Assembly (NCBI GenBank): GCA_031291055.1
Contig: JARLJU010000150.1
Span: 1-64,000 of the forward strand
Origin: Rudaea sp.
GTDB taxonomy: Bacteria; Pseudomonadota; Gammaproteobacteria; Xanthomonadales; Rhodanobacteraceae
Length of the DNA stretch: 64,000 bases
Direction of reading: 5' to 3'
The translations under genes were made by a program, and so were the position numbers. Shown piece by piece: positions 1 to 9,227 of the stretch. Under the pieces are notes generated by a model, which did not search any database, was not told where the DNA came from, and saw only the letters and a program-made list of their open reading frames with translations. The first letter of the stretch is position 1. Each line of letters opens with the position of its first letter.

Positions 1-2615
1 ACCAGGCTGCCGCTGGAGATTGCAAGGTTGCTCAGACTCGCATTGTTGCTCAGCGCACCCGCGCGATTGACGACGACCGTATAGGTCTGCGTGGTCGTGC
101 CGTCCTGCGCGGTCACCACGACCGTCACATTATTCATGCCAACAGCAAGATTGATCGCGCCGGAAGCCGTGCCATTGGCTACGGCCGTGCCATTCACCGT
201 CACCGTTGCACTCACGTCTGCCAGTGTCGGCGTTACGGTGATCGACGTGGTCGCATTGGATACCGCATCGGTGTAGTTCAGCGTCGCTGTTGCGAAAGAC
301 GGCATCAAGCTGCCACTGGATACCATCAGATTGTTGAGATTGGCATTGCTGTCAGGCACTGCCACCACATTCGAAAACTCCGACGTGTTGTTGACCGGGC
401 ATGCCATGAGGATGATTCCGAGATCGCCGGCAAAGCACTTGAGAGTGCCTTCCCAGTCCGGAGACATCGTCGGCGCATTGGTCAACGCGGTGATATCGGT
501 GGCGGTCATCAGAACAAAGGCGCCGCTCGTGCTGCCTGTGATCGATGATGTGCAAATTCCTCCCGCACAACCGGCACCGGTGAGCAGGCCCGTCGGGTCC
601 GTCGTGACCTGTTGCGTACCGAGGAACGTCATGCTCGTGGCTGTGTTGTCGTCGGCCGAGTCGATCTTGAAAAATTCCAGCCTGAAGGTTGCGGGACCGT
701 GGGTCTGCAGGGTCCATTGCAGAGTGGTCGTCCCGCCCACCGACTTGGGGCCCGCGGCGCCGGTGCATTGCGGCGGGTCGCCAGCGTTGCGGAGGCAGAT
801 CTGCGGTTGGGCCTGGTCCAGGTTCGCATAGTTGGCCGGAATTTCAGTATGCAAAGGATTCGCCGCGTTCTGCACAAAGTCCAGGTCAATGCCAACGCCC
901 ATGCCCGGCAACAACGGCGTCGGCACGGCGGCCGGATATCCCTGCGCATTGGCGTAGATCTGATTGGCCTGAACGAGGTTGGCCCAACCGTTGAGCAGAT
1001 TCCCGTTGAGTATCTTGACGCCATTGCGGCCATTGCCGGCGACAATATTGAAATCGCTGGCGCCAGGACCGCCGACGTTCGTGTTGCTGGCCGAATCGAT
1101 ATGCACGCCGTCAAACCCGTTGCCCAGGGTCAGATCGCTCGGGAATGCGGGATAGATGCCGATCGTGTTGCCCACGATATGGGTGCTGGAAGTTGTATCG
1201 ACCGACACCATGATGCCGTGACGCCCGTTGCCGGCGATCACGTTGCCGCCGCCCGCCGAACTGCCACCGATCGTGTTTCCGGACGCGGTTACGACGACAC
1301 CATCGCCTGCGTTGCCGTGGCTCCTGGATTCGACCGGCGTTCCCGCCGGGAACTCGGCCATGCCGATCGTGTTTCCGATCACGCTGACGCCATTGCTGCT
1401 GCCGGTGACGAATACGCCCGCGCCGTCGATATTCACGCTATCGGGGTCTGTGCTGGCGGCTGCGCCCTGGTTGTCGCTGACGAAATTCGCCGGTCCGATG
1501 AGCGCCGCCATGCCGCTGGGATTCTTGTTCGCCACGCTGCCATCGGGAGCGGTATCGGTGTAGATCCCGCTCAACGCGTTGCCGATATGCGCGTTGGAGT
1601 CCACCAACGCCAGGCCGATCCGGTTGCCCATGATGAAGTTGGGCAAATAGACGGTCGGGCTGTCCACGGTAACGCCGTTGGCCATATTGCCGCTGATGAC
1701 ATTGTTGGGGCCAATCACATTGCCGAAGGCAAAAGCGTTGATGTGAACGCCGCTGCCGCTGTTGCCGATGGCGACATTGCCGCTGATATCGGTGCCGATC
1801 ATGTTGCCGGCAACAAAGACCGCGCCCAGGTTCTCGCTGTGAATGTTGATGCCATCGCCGCCGTTCCCGGAGATGACGTTGCCGGAGATGGTGATCGGAT
1901 TGAGCGTCACCAGTTTGGTCGCCAGGTTCTGCACAAATGAATTGATGTCACTGCCCTGCACGGGCAGCGGCGGAAATGATTGAAACAATGCGTCGAGGGC
2001 AGCGGCATCGACGAAATTGCCATAGGTATGTGACGCGGACAGAATAATGCCGTTGCCGACGTTGCCCATCTTGATCAGGCCCGTCGGGTCGACGCCAATG
2101 AAGTTGCCGATGATTTGATAGCCGTGGCCGTTGGCCACGATGCCGTCGCCGCTGCAGTTGACGATGCTCAGCAAGGTCAGCGTCGATCCTGTTGCGCCAT
2201 TGGGATTGACGCCTGTGGTCGTATCCTCCAGATCAAGGCAGCCGTGGGCAAAGGCGTTGCCGGTACCGTTGATGATGACCGGCCCGGTCATGATGACGGG
2301 AGCGGTGAGACTCGGGAGGCTGCCGTTGATCACGAGGACAGTGGGTACCGCGAACGTGATCGAATGAGGTCCTGCCAGCGCATTGGCTTCATCAATGGCG
2401 GCACGCAGGCTGCACATGCCATTGATATCAGCGCACACGCCGTCGCCCGGGTTTTTGTCATCCAGGTCGGTAGTGCCGGTATTCACCGTGAACGACGCGG
2501 CCATGACTGGCGCGGTGAGCAGCGCACACAGCAGGAGCAGCAGGAAACGGCTGCAATACCGGGCGACGAAGCGCAGCGGAAGGCGACAGCGCGCGGGCGC
2601 AGTGGAAACGTGCAT
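1..2615 (-). CDS. Secreted CSLREA-type beta-helix protein with cadherin-like repeats (3' truncated by window edge)
   Basis: The reading frame stays open from the ATG at 2615 to the window edge, so the C-terminus is missing. GGGAG lies about 8 bases before the ATG. A signal peptide covers roughly residues 1-40 (Arg-rich start, hydrophobic LLLLLCALL, then VMAA). Next comes a CSLREA-type motif, CSLRAAIDEANA, at residues 68-79. A long stretch of about 500 residues repeats short NxIxGN units (ISGNVISGNGGDG, VIAGNGRHG), typical of a right-handed parallel beta-helix. The last part resembles the cadherin-like beta-sandwich domain (LNNLMVSSGSL ... TYTVVVNRA), and a second copy begins at the edge (SLSNLAISSGSLV). 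From family knowledge this is an exported or surface protein, possibly an adhesin or polysaccharide-binding protein. Its substrate is unknown. It is transcribed away from trmH with 172 bp between them, in which I see no clear promoter. Confidence 0.85.
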   Translation of the reverse strand, partial: MHVSTAPARCRLPLRFVARYCSRFLLLLLCALLTAPVMAASFTVNTGTTDLDDKNPGDGVCADINGMCSLRAAIDEANALAGPHSITFAVPTVLVINGSLPSLTAPVIMTGPVIINGTGNAFAHGCLDLEDTTTGVNPNGATGSTLTLLSIVNCSGDGIVANGHGYQIIGNFIGVDPTGLIKMGNVGNGIILSASHTYGNFVDAAALDALFQSFPPLPVQGSDINSFVQNLATKLVTLNPITISGNVISGNGGDGINIHSENLGAVFVAGNMIGTDISGNVAIGNSGSGVHINAFAFGNVIGPNNVISGNMANGVTVDSPTVYLPNFIMGNRIGLALVDSNAHIGNALSGIYTDTAPDGSVANKNPSGMAALIGPANFVSDNQGAAASTDPDSVNIDGAGVFVTGSSNGVSVIGNTIGMAEFPAGTPVESRSHGNAGDGVVVTASGNTIGGSSAGGGNVIAGNGRHGIMVSVDTTSSTHIVGNTIGIYPAFPSDLTLGNGFDGVHIDSASNTNVGGPGASDFNIVAGNGRNGVKILNGNLLNGWANLVQANQIYANAQGYPAAVPTPLLPGMGVGIDLDFVQNAANPLHTEIPANYANLDQAQPQICLRNAGDPPQCTGAAGPKSVGGTTTLQWTLQTHGPATFRLEFFKIDSADDNTATSMTFLGTQQVTTDPTGLLTGAGCAGGICTSSITGSTSGAFVLMTATDITALTNAPTMSPDWEGTLKCFAGDLGIILMACPVNNTSEFSNVVAVPDSNANLNNLMVSSGSLMPSFATATLNYTDAVSNATTSITVTPTLADVSATVTVNGTAVANGTASGAINLAVGMNNVTVVVTAQDGTTTQTYTVVVNRAGALSNNASLSNLAISSGSL

Positions 2616-2787
2616 GGCGAAACTCCCAGCGTTTGATGGCGTGGTAACAGTCAACACCAACAAACGTCGGGCAAGGCCGAACCGAACATCGGCGGCAAGA
2701 ACGAGCAAACGCTCAGTAGACGGCACCATCCGCGCCACACTGCGGTTGCGCGGGTCGTGTTACTGCCGCGAATTCGATTTTTGCCGC

Positions 2788-3639
2788 TCAGCCGCGTTCG
2801 CGGCGCGGCGCGCCGGCTTGCTGCTGGCGGTAGTATTCTCCCAGCAGGACAGCCGCGCTGGCGGCGACATTCAGACTCTCCACAGCGCCGCTGCCGGGGA
2901 TGGTCAGGTGCAGGTCCGCCCGGTCGATCAGCCCCTGGCGCAGGCCGCCGCCTTCAGCGCCGAGCACGATCACCAGACGCCTCGGCAATCTCGCCGTATA
3001 CAGAGATTCGCCTTCGCGCGGCACTGTCGCGGCGACGCTGAATTCGGCGTTGCGCAAGGGGCCGAAAACATCTTCGCCCGCTGCGACCTGCGCAATCGGT
3101 ACGGCTTCAGCGCCGCCCTCGGCCACGCGATACGCGGCGCCGGAAAGGGCCAGGGCCGAATCCTGGGACAGGATCGCGCCGTGAACACCGAAATTGGCCG
3201 CGCTGCGCAGCACGGCGCCGAAATTGTGCGGATTGCCGACACCGTCGAGCCAGAGCAGCAGTGCCGGCTTCGGCGGCGCAGGCAACAGTTGCAGCAATGT
3301 GGAAAATGTCAAAGGCGGGCGCCGGCGCACTTCGAAGCAGACGCCTTCGTGGTGCTGGCTCTGGGTCAGCTTGTCCAGATCGGCGCCTTCGACCACGCGG
3401 TAGCCCAGGCGCCGCTGCACGCACCAGGCCAGCACGGTTTTCAGTTCACCCAGGCGCGACTCCAGCAGATAGACTTTGCGGATGTCGTGCGGCCGCCTGG
3501 CGAACACCGCCTGGCAGGCATTGCGTCCGTAGATGCGGACTTCGTCGTTGTTGCGGCGTTGAGGCGCTTCACGCGGCGCCTCCACCTGCCTTGATGGTAC
3601 GGTCGATGGCCACGGCGATGGGGGTCTGCGTTCGCTCAT
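2788..3639 (-). CDS. TrmH/SpoU-family RNA 2'-O-methyltransferase (YfiF-like)
   Basis: 283 aa. After a proline-rich N-terminal extension of about 30 residues, a SpoU substrate-binding domain (RIYGRNACQAVF, about 36-110) is followed by the knotted SPOUT catalytic domain. The three family motifs are visible: LDGVGNPHNFGAVLRSA (about 130-146), VIVLGAEGGGLRQ (about 222-234) and the knot LTIPGSGAVESLNVAASAA. Such enzymes use SAM to methylate ribose 2'-OH in rRNA or tRNA; the target nucleotide cannot be read from the sequence. The ATG shares one base with the stop of emrB (TGATG at 3637-3641), which suggests translational coupling, although the function is unrelated to efflux. Confidence 0.9.
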   Translation of the reverse strand: MSERRPPSPWPSTVPSRQVEAPREAPQRRNNDEVRIYGRNACQAVFARRPHDIRKVYLLESRLGELKTVLAWCVQRRLGYRVVEGADLDKLTQSQHHEGVCFEVRRRPPLTFSTLLQLLPAPPKPALLLWLDGVGNPHNFGAVLRSAANFGVHGAILSQDSALALSGAAYRVAEGGAEAVPIAQVAAGEDVFGPLRNAEFSVAATVPREGESLYTARLPRRLVIVLGAEGGGLRQGLIDRADLHLTIPGSGAVESLNVAASAAVLLGEYYRQQQAGAPRRERG

Positions 3640-5171
3640 CAGTGATCCGCCACTACTGCGGGAACCACGCGGCCTTTTACCGGCTTGAGCAGCAGCAGAA
3701 GCGGAATCGCCGCTACCGTCATCAACATCATCAGCCAGAAATCATTGAGGAAGGCGATCGCCGACGCCTGCCGCGTCACCTCGCCATTCAGCATCGCCAG
3801 CGTCGTCCCTGAACTGAGGTTCCAGCCAGCCGGCAATTGCGCGGCACTGCCGGCGAACGGGTCGATGCGCGCGGCAAGTTCGGCGTGATTGATCTGGGTG
3901 CCACGCGCGAGCAGGGTCATGACGATCGAGATGCCGACGCTGGAGCCGATGTTGCGCATCAGGCTGAAGATGCCGGCAGCTTCGGTACGAGCGGCCATCG
4001 GCAGGGTCGAATATGCGACCGTGGAAATCGGCACGAAGACCAGCCCCAGTCCCAGGCCTTGCACGACGCCGGCCTCAATGATCAGCCAGGCTGGAACGTC
4101 GGCGCCCCAGTGGGCCATCTGCCACAGCGAATACGCCGTCAGCAGCATGCCGATGCCGGCCAGCGCGCGCGCGTCGGCGCCGCGCGCAAGCAGGCGTCCG
4201 ACCATCATCATCGCAATCAGGGTGCCGACACCGCGCGGCGCCAGCAGGATGCCGGTAGTGATAACGGGATAGTTCATCAGGTTTTGCAGGTACGGCGGCA
4301 ACAGCGCCATGGTCGCGAACAGGACGACGCCAAGCACGAAGATGAAGATGTTGCTGGCGAAGAAGTTGCGGTCCTTGAACAGGCCCAGGTTCACGAACGG
4401 ACGATCGCTGCTCATCCAGTGGACAACGTAAAGATAGAATCCCAGGAACGCTAGCGCGGCCTCGATCTGGATTTCCATCGAGCTGAACCAGTCCTGCTGC
4501 TCGCCGCGGTCCAGCAGCAGTTGCAGCGCGCCGATGCCGATGGCGAGGAAAGAGAATCCGCGCCAGTCGAAACGCGAAGCCCGCGTTTCGTCCGTGGGCA
4601 GACTGGCGGCAACGCCGAACAGCGCCAGCGCACCGATCGGCACGTTGATCAGAAATACCCAATGCCAGCTGTACGCGTCGGTCAGCCAGCCGCCAAGCGG
4701 TGGCCCGAGGATCGGCCCGATCATCACGCCCATGCCCCACATCGCCATGGCTGCGCCGTGCTTTTCGCGCGGGTAAACATCGAGCAAGGTCGATTGCGAA
4801 AGCGGCACGAGCGAGGCGCCGAACAATCCCTGCAGCAAGCGGAACGCGACCATCTCACCGATGCCGGTGGCGATGCCGCACAACACCGACGCCACCGTGA
4901 AACCCGCAATGGCAATCAGCAACAGGCGGCGCCGTCCCATGATCGATGCAAGCCAGCCGGTGGCCGGCGTGGCGATCGCGGCGGCCACGATGTACGAGGT
5001 CAGCACCCAGGAAACCTGATCCTGCGTCGCCGACAGCGAGCCCTGCATGTTCGGCAGGGCGACGTTGGCGATCGTGGTGTCCAGCGCCTGCATCAGGGTC
5101 GCCAGCATGACCGACACGACCAGCAGGCCGCGATTGGCTACTTCGCGATGAGTGGATCCTGCGTCGCTCAT
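3639..5171 (-). CDS. emrB: DHA2-family multidrug efflux MFS permease (EmrB-like)
   Basis: 510 aa, the usual length for a 14-TM DHA2 drug:H+ antiporter. The N-terminus has the DHA2 motif LDTTIANVALPNMQGSL (about 30-46) and the MFS loop GWLASIMGRRRLLL (about 77-90). The motif-C-like stretch MGVMIGPILGPPLGGWL follows at about 146-162. It would pair with the upstream membrane fusion protein to export hydrophobic compounds across both membranes together with an outer-membrane channel, which is not encoded here. It lies seven bases after emrA and overlaps the trmH start by one base. Confidence 0.93.
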   Translation of the reverse strand: MSDAGSTHREVANRGLLVVSVMLATLMQALDTTIANVALPNMQGSLSATQDQVSWVLTSYIVAAAIATPATGWLASIMGRRRLLLIAIAGFTVASVLCGIATGIGEMVAFRLLQGLFGASLVPLSQSTLLDVYPREKHGAAMAMWGMGVMIGPILGPPLGGWLTDAYSWHWVFLINVPIGALALFGVAASLPTDETRASRFDWRGFSFLAIGIGALQLLLDRGEQQDWFSSMEIQIEAALAFLGFYLYVVHWMSSDRPFVNLGLFKDRNFFASNIFIFVLGVVLFATMALLPPYLQNLMNYPVITTGILLAPRGVGTLIAMMMVGRLLARGADARALAGIGMLLTAYSLWQMAHWGADVPAWLIIEAGVVQGLGLGLVFVPISTVAYSTLPMAARTEAAGIFSLMRNIGSSVGISIVMTLLARGTQINHAELAARIDPFAGSAAQLPAGWNLSSGTTLAMLNGEVTRQASAIAFLNDFWLMMLMTVAAIPLLLLLKPVKGRVVPAVVADH

Positions 5172-5178
5172 CGCCGCC

Positions 5179-6309
5179 TCAGCGCGGACTCAGCGCCACG
5201 CGTGCGGCCGGTTCGTCGCGCGCACCCTGGATGCGGCCGAGCAGCGAATTCTGCTTGCCGGTATCGATTTCCACGATGGCGCTCATTCCCGCACGCAGAG
5301 TCGGACCCTCGCCCGGATCATCGATGACCACACGCACCGGAATGCGCTGCACGATCTTGACCCAGTTGCCGGTCGCGTTCTGTGCCGGTAGCACGGAAAA
5401 CTCGGCGCCCGAGGCGGGACTGATCGAGGCCACATGCGCCTTCCATTTCCTGCCGGGATAGGTATCGACTTCGACCGTCGCCGTCTGACCGATGCCGACA
5501 TGGGTCAGGTCGGTCTCCTTGAAATTGGCGTCGACCCACAACGCCTTGTTGGCAACCAGCGGCATCGCCGCCTGCCCCATCGCGAGAAAGTCTCCGGGCT
5601 GCAGGCTCTGCTTGCCGACCACGCCGTCGATCGGCGCACGTACGGTGGCATGCTCCAGATCGAGCCTGGTCTGCTCGTACTGCGCCTGCACGAACTTGTA
5701 ACCGGCGAGCTGATCGTTCGGCGTGGTGGGCAGGCCACCGATCATGTTCCGCGCCTTGGCCAGGGCGGCCACGTCCGAATCGCGCTTGCCGCGCGCCGAG
5801 GCCAGATTGTTGCTGGCGTCATCCACGTCCTTTTGCGCGATCAGGCCCTTGGCGCGCATTTCCTGCATGCGCTCGTACTGACGCTGGTTGATGCGCAGGG
5901 TTTCCTCGGCCGAACGCAGATCAGCCTGTGCCGAGCTGTAGCCGTTGCGTGCGGCATCAAGCAGACTGCCGACGGATTCCATTTCCGCGCGCATGCGCGT
6001 CGCCGCGATCTCCAACGGCTGGCTGTCGATGCGGAAAAGCACATCACCGGCCTTGACCGCCTGGTTCTCGCGCACCAGAACTTCGCTGACGCGGCCGCTG
6101 ATCTGTGGCGCGATGATCACGTGATCGGCCTCGACGTAGGCATTGTCGGTGGAAACGAAACGGCCGCTCGTCAGATACATGTACGCGCCGATGCACAGTA
6201 CCGCCGCAGGCCCGAGAATCCACAAAACCAGATTCTTCTTTTTGCGCACTTTCTTTGCCGGCGCCACAGCCACATCGACGGCGGGAATATTGTCTTGCTT
6301 GTCGGTCAT
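5179..6309 (-). CDS. emrA: HlyD-family membrane fusion protein (EmrA-like)
   Basis: 376 aa. There is one N-terminal TM segment (about 27-49) after a Lys-rich cytoplasmic tail (KKVRKKKN). A biotinyl-lipoyl-like half motif (IIAPQISGRVSEVLVRENQAVKAGDVLFRI) is followed by an alpha-helical hairpin (about 105-200), the second lipoyl half (ATVRAPIDGVVGKQSLQPGD) and beta-barrel segments. This is the standard periplasmic adaptor of EmrAB-type pumps. The ATG overlaps the marR stop by four bases (6306-6309), so regulator, adaptor and permease form one operon. Confidence 0.93.
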   Translation of the reverse strand: MTDKQDNIPAVDVAVAPAKKVRKKKNLVLWILGPAAVLCIGAYMYLTSGRFVSTDNAYVEADHVIIAPQISGRVSEVLVRENQAVKAGDVLFRIDSQPLEIAATRMRAEMESVGSLLDAARNGYSSAQADLRSAEETLRINQRQYERMQEMRAKGLIAQKDVDDASNNLASARGKRDSDVAALAKARNMIGGLPTTPNDQLAGYKFVQAQYEQTRLDLEHATVRAPIDGVVGKQSLQPGDFLAMGQAAMPLVANKALWVDANFKETDLTHVGIGQTATVEVDTYPGRKWKAHVASISPASGAEFSVLPAQNATGNWVKIVQRIPVRVVIDDPGEGPTLRAGMSAIVEIDTGKQNSLLGRIQGARDEPAARVALSPR

Positions 6310-6773
6310 GATGCTGTCCTCGTCGCCGGATCATCCACGTGATCCAGCGCGTTGAGATTGAGTTTCATCCGGCTCAGTACACCGATCATCGTTTTCATGT
6401 CTGCGGCGGAAATACCGCGCTGGGCCTGGCGAAAAAGTTCACTTGAAATCTGTTCCATGTCGTCGACCACGGCGTGTGCGCGCGGGGTCAGATACAGGCG
6501 CCAGGCCCGGCGATCAGCGGGATCGGCGCGGCGCTCGACGAAACCGGCGTTCTGCAGCCGGTCGATGACGCGGCCGATGGCAATCGGCTCCATTTCCAGG
6601 TGCTCGGCCAGTTCGTTCTGGCGCATGCCCTCGCTGTAATGCAGGCGCTTGAGTGCACGCCATTGCGCACGCGTCATCTGGAAACGCACCGCGCGCCGGT
6701 CGAAATGCTTGCGCATCAAGCGCGTGACGTCGGTGACCAGGAAGCCAAAGGGGGTTTTATCTGATGGGTTCAT
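6306..6773 (-). CDS. MarR-family transcriptional regulator of the emr operon
   Basis: 155 aa winged-helix regulator. The DNA-binding core is visible at about 35-100: TRAQWRALKRL, then RQNELAEHLEMEPIAIGRVIDRLQNAGFVERRADPADRRAWRLYLT, where the recognition helix and the DxRxxR wing are canonical. It is first in a marR-emrA-emrB-trmH operon and most likely represses it, with release on binding a drug or phenolic ligand, as for EmrR/MprA. The promoter lies very close to the ATG, so the transcript leader is short (about ten bases or fewer). Confidence 0.9.
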   Translation of the reverse strand: MNPSDKTPFGFLVTDVTRLMRKHFDRRAVRFQMTRAQWRALKRLHYSEGMRQNELAEHLEMEPIAIGRVIDRLQNAGFVERRADPADRRAWRLYLTPRAHAVVDDMEQISSELFRQAQRGISAADMKTMIGVLSRMKLNLNALDHVDDPATRTAS

Positions 6774-6784
6774 AGTTGCTGCAT

Positions 6785-6813
6785 ATATTATGTCCTAGGC
6801 AGGTATTTTTCAA
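6785..6813 (-). promoter_or_regulatory. sigma70 promoter of the marR-emrAB-trmH operon
   Basis: On the minus strand TTGAAA (6813-6808) and TAATAT (6790-6785) are separated by exactly 17 bases, close to the sigma70 consensus. The spacer contains TGCCTAGGACA, centred on the palindrome CCTAGG (6794-6799), a plausible but unproven site for MarR autorepression. Transcription would start about 5 bases before the ATG at 6773. Confidence 0.7.
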
Positions 6814-6820
6814 GAGTTGA

Positions 6821-7201
6821 GGTGAGGACGCCTATCATTGGGCTGACCCAGATCGACGGCACGGGCTGCCATTGCCATCAAGAACATTCGTCCGGTTCCC
6901 CGCCGCCTGAAAATCAATTGCCTGGACTGTGCCGGCGACAGACCTCAATCGCCGCGCAAAACCCTGGACGAACCGAATACAATCCCTACGGGATTTCGCA
7001 TCGGCTGGAAGATATTTCCCCGCCGCGTGATCGCGCGACCGGTCGCTTGAGGCTTGTCGTGATGGCGGCAATCAGTCCAAGCCGCTGCAGCGCCATGCAA
7101 ACGTGTGTCCGCAACAGATGCAGCAGGCACTTTTCGGCAAATGTACGAGCAAACCACGCAACAGTTCGATGGCACGACCGTGATCCAAGGCGGCTGACGT
7201 C
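6821..7201. other. Intergenic stretch without a convincing gene
   Basis: About 380 bases between the marR promoter and the glycosyltransferase gene. A 127-codon open frame crosses it on the plus strand (6822-7205), but its product is rich in Arg, Cys and His, has no domain pattern, and overlaps the start of the next gene. I see no RNA gene, repeat or clear promoter here. It probably holds the upstream region of the glycosyltransferase gene and may include decayed coding sequence. Confidence 0.5.
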
Positions 7202-8461
7202 ATGAGCCGCATCCTGCTTGCGACCTTCGGCTCGCTCGGCGACCTGCATCCGTACCTAGCGGTGGGCCGGGCGCTGCACGCGCGCGGCCATCAGGCACGC
7301 ATCGCTGCGTCGCCGGACTATCAGGATGCGATCGAAGCTGCCGGACTGGAATTCGCGCCGATGCGACCGCGCATCGACGCCCTCGGTCCGCGGGCCGAAA
7401 TCGCACGACGATTGTTTCACCCGTTGCGCGGAACGCAACGCCTGCTGCATGACATCGTCATGCCGCATCTGCGCGACGCCCATGCGGATCTGTCCCGTGC
7501 CGCCACGGACGCGGACCTGCTCGTATCGCATCCGCTTACTTACACGCTGCCCATCGTGGCGCAACAACAATCCAAGCCATGGCTGTCGAGTGTGCTGGCG
7601 CCGATGAGCTTTCTGTCGCGTCATGATCCGCCAGCAGTTGCCGGTTTCGACGTCTTGCGGCTTGCCCGCCGGTTTGGTCCTGCCGTCTACGAGCTGGCGT
7701 TCGGCCTGGCGCGACGCGCCGTGCGGCAGTGGGAAGCGCCTCTGCACGTCTACCGCCGCGAACTCGGCTTGCCTCCGACGCGTCAGGTCATGACCTTCGA
7801 AGGCCAGTTTTCGCCGCACGGCACCCTGGCATTGTTCGACGCTCTTCTGGCACGGCCTCAAGCCGACTGGCCAGCACATACCCAGCTCTGCGGTGCCGCC
7901 CTGTATGACGGCGTCACCGATGATTCGACGCAAACCGATGAACTGCGACGATTCATCGACGACGGCGAACCGCCGCTGGTCTTCGCCCTTGGATCTTCCG
8001 CCGTATGGATTGCCGGGAACTACTGGCTTCATGCCGTGGAAGCGTCCCGGCAGTTGAAACGGCGCGCCGTCCTGCTCACCGGCCAAAACAACCTGCCACG
8101 CCTGCCGCCCGGTATCCGGGCGTTTGAATATCTGCCCTATTCGCTGGTGTTTCCGCATGCGGCCGTGGTTGTGCATCAGGCCGGCATTGGTACACTTTCG
8201 CAGGCACTGCGCTCCGGTCGGCCCCAGCTCATCACGCCGCTCGCGTTCGACCAGCCCGACAATGCCGCGCGCGGAGCCCGGCTCGGTGTCGGCCGTGTGC
8301 TGCCGTTCGCGCGTGCGAACACTGCGCGGCTGCGAATTGAACTGCAGCGCGTGCTCGCAGATCCATGTCACGCGGAAGCCGCCGGATCCGTCGCCGTCAG
8401 GCTCAAGCAGTCCGATGGCGCCGGCGCTGCTGCCGACCGGATTATCGCGGCGCTCGGATAA
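7202..8461 (+). CDS. GT1-family glycosyltransferase (UGT/RhlB-like)
   Basis: 419 aa with the two-Rossmann GT-B layout. The N-terminal acceptor half begins RILLATFGSLGDLHPYLAVG, matching the start of RhlB- and sterol-glucosyltransferase-like proteins. The C-terminal donor-binding half has the PSPG-like motif VVHQAGIGTLSQALRSGRP followed by LAFDQPDNAARGARLGVG (about residues 323-365), where His and the DQP Asp/Gln pair contact the nucleotide sugar. It probably transfers a sugar from a UDP or TDP donor to a lipid or small hydrophobic acceptor. No acyltransferase partner is adjacent, so the acceptor is unknown. Confidence 0.88.
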   Translation: MSRILLATFGSLGDLHPYLAVGRALHARGHQARIAASPDYQDAIEAAGLEFAPMRPRIDALGPRAEIARRLFHPLRGTQRLLHDIVMPHLRDAHADLSRAATDADLLVSHPLTYTLPIVAQQQSKPWLSSVLAPMSFLSRHDPPAVAGFDVLRLARRFGPAVYELAFGLARRAVRQWEAPLHVYRRELGLPPTRQVMTFEGQFSPHGTLALFDALLARPQADWPAHTQLCGAALYDGVTDDSTQTDELRRFIDDGEPPLVFALGSSAVWIAGNYWLHAVEASRQLKRRAVLLTGQNNLPRLPPGIRAFEYLPYSLVFPHAAVVVHQAGIGTLSQALRSGRPQLITPLAFDQPDNAARGARLGVGRVLPFARANTARLRIELQRVLADPCHAEAAGSVAVRLKQSDGAGAAADRIIAALG

Positions 8462-8617
8462 CCTCTGGGACTCCGGCTATCGCCCGGACAAGCGCGAAAG
8501 ACCACGACGCGTGAAATCCGGCACCGGCATTCTCACCTGCCACACGGATCGCAACCACGGTTGCCCGGCGCGCAATGGCTTGCGAACATGCCGCGAGCCG
8601 AACCGCGGAGCCCGGCC

Positions 8618-9151
8618 ATGTCCACCATCGAAGTCATCGAGGCCGACATCACGACACTGGGCATCGACGCCATCGTCAATGCCGCCAATGAGACTTTATT
8701 GGGCGGCGGCGGCGTCGATGGTGCCATCCACCGCGCCGCCGGCCCTGAACTTGTGGTCGCCTGTCGTGCATTGCCGCAGGTGCGACCCAATGTGCGCTGC
8801 CCGACCGGTCAGGCACGCATCACACCCGGTTTCCGACTGCCTGCCAAATACGTCATCCATACCGTCGGTCCGGTCTGGCGGGGTGGTAGCGCCGGCGAGG
8901 CCGAAGTGCTCGCCGGCTGCTATCGCGAATCCTTGCGCATAGCCCGCGAGCATGGCGTGCGCAACATCGCGTTCCCCGCAATCAGTTGCGGCGTCTACGG
9001 CTACCCGCTGACCGCTGCCGCAGCAATTGCGGTGCGCGAAGCGCGTGCGATCCAGCATACCGATACTTGCGTCGCGCGCGTGCTGCTTTGCTGCTTCGCC
9101 GACGCTGCCGCCGGCATTTATCGCCGCATGCTGCGAACTGACCGCGCATAG
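8618..9151 (+). CDS. Macro-domain protein (O-acetyl-ADP-ribose deacetylase-like)
   Basis: 177 aa, a single macro domain. I chose the ATG at 8618 ([15 protein letters not shown]) because GCGGAG lies just upstream and this matches the usual N-terminus; an upstream ATG at 8561 would add 19 residues with no domain. Visible motifs are [26 protein letters not shown] (about 16-41; the Asn and the Gly-rich loop contact ADP-ribose) and [13 protein letters not shown] (about 116-128). Members of the YmdB/MacroD type hydrolyse O-acetyl-ADP-ribose or remove ADP-ribose from proteins. It lies next to hemN but has no obvious metabolic link to it. Confidence 0.92.
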   Translation: MSTIEVIEADITTLGIDAIVNAANETLLGGGGVDGAIHRAAGPELVVACRALPQVRPNVRCPTGQARITPGFRLPAKYVIHTVGPVWRGGSAGEAEVLAGCYRESLRIAREHGVRNIAFPAISCGVYGYPLTAAAAIAVREARAIQHTDTCVARVLLCCFADAAAGIYRRMLRTDRA

Positions 9152-9179
9152 TCACGATCGCAGTCGACAGCGTGTCTGC

Positions 9180-9193
9180 TTGATCCGGATCAA
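9180..9193 (+). promoter_or_regulatory. FNR/ANR box upstream of hemN
   Basis: TTGATCCGGATCAA is a perfect match to TTGAT-N4-ATCAA. Its centre is about 41 bases before the hemN ATG. If it acts as a class II site (-41.5), the transcript would start at or next to the ATG, giving a leaderless or very short leader mRNA. Confidence 0.85.
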
Positions 9194-9227
9194 TGCGCCG
9201 GGGAAACGCGCGCGCCAGCATCACGGC

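Noticed and set aside
612..1940. 442-codon plus-strand frame inside the beta-helix gene
   Set aside because: The minus-strand frame has signal peptide, CSLREA motif and repeats; the plus frame is its shadow.
6822..7205. 127-codon plus-strand open frame before the glycosyltransferase gene
   Set aside because: The product has no domain or hydrophobic pattern, is rich in Arg, His and Cys, and overlaps the next start; likely a chance frame in high-GC DNA.
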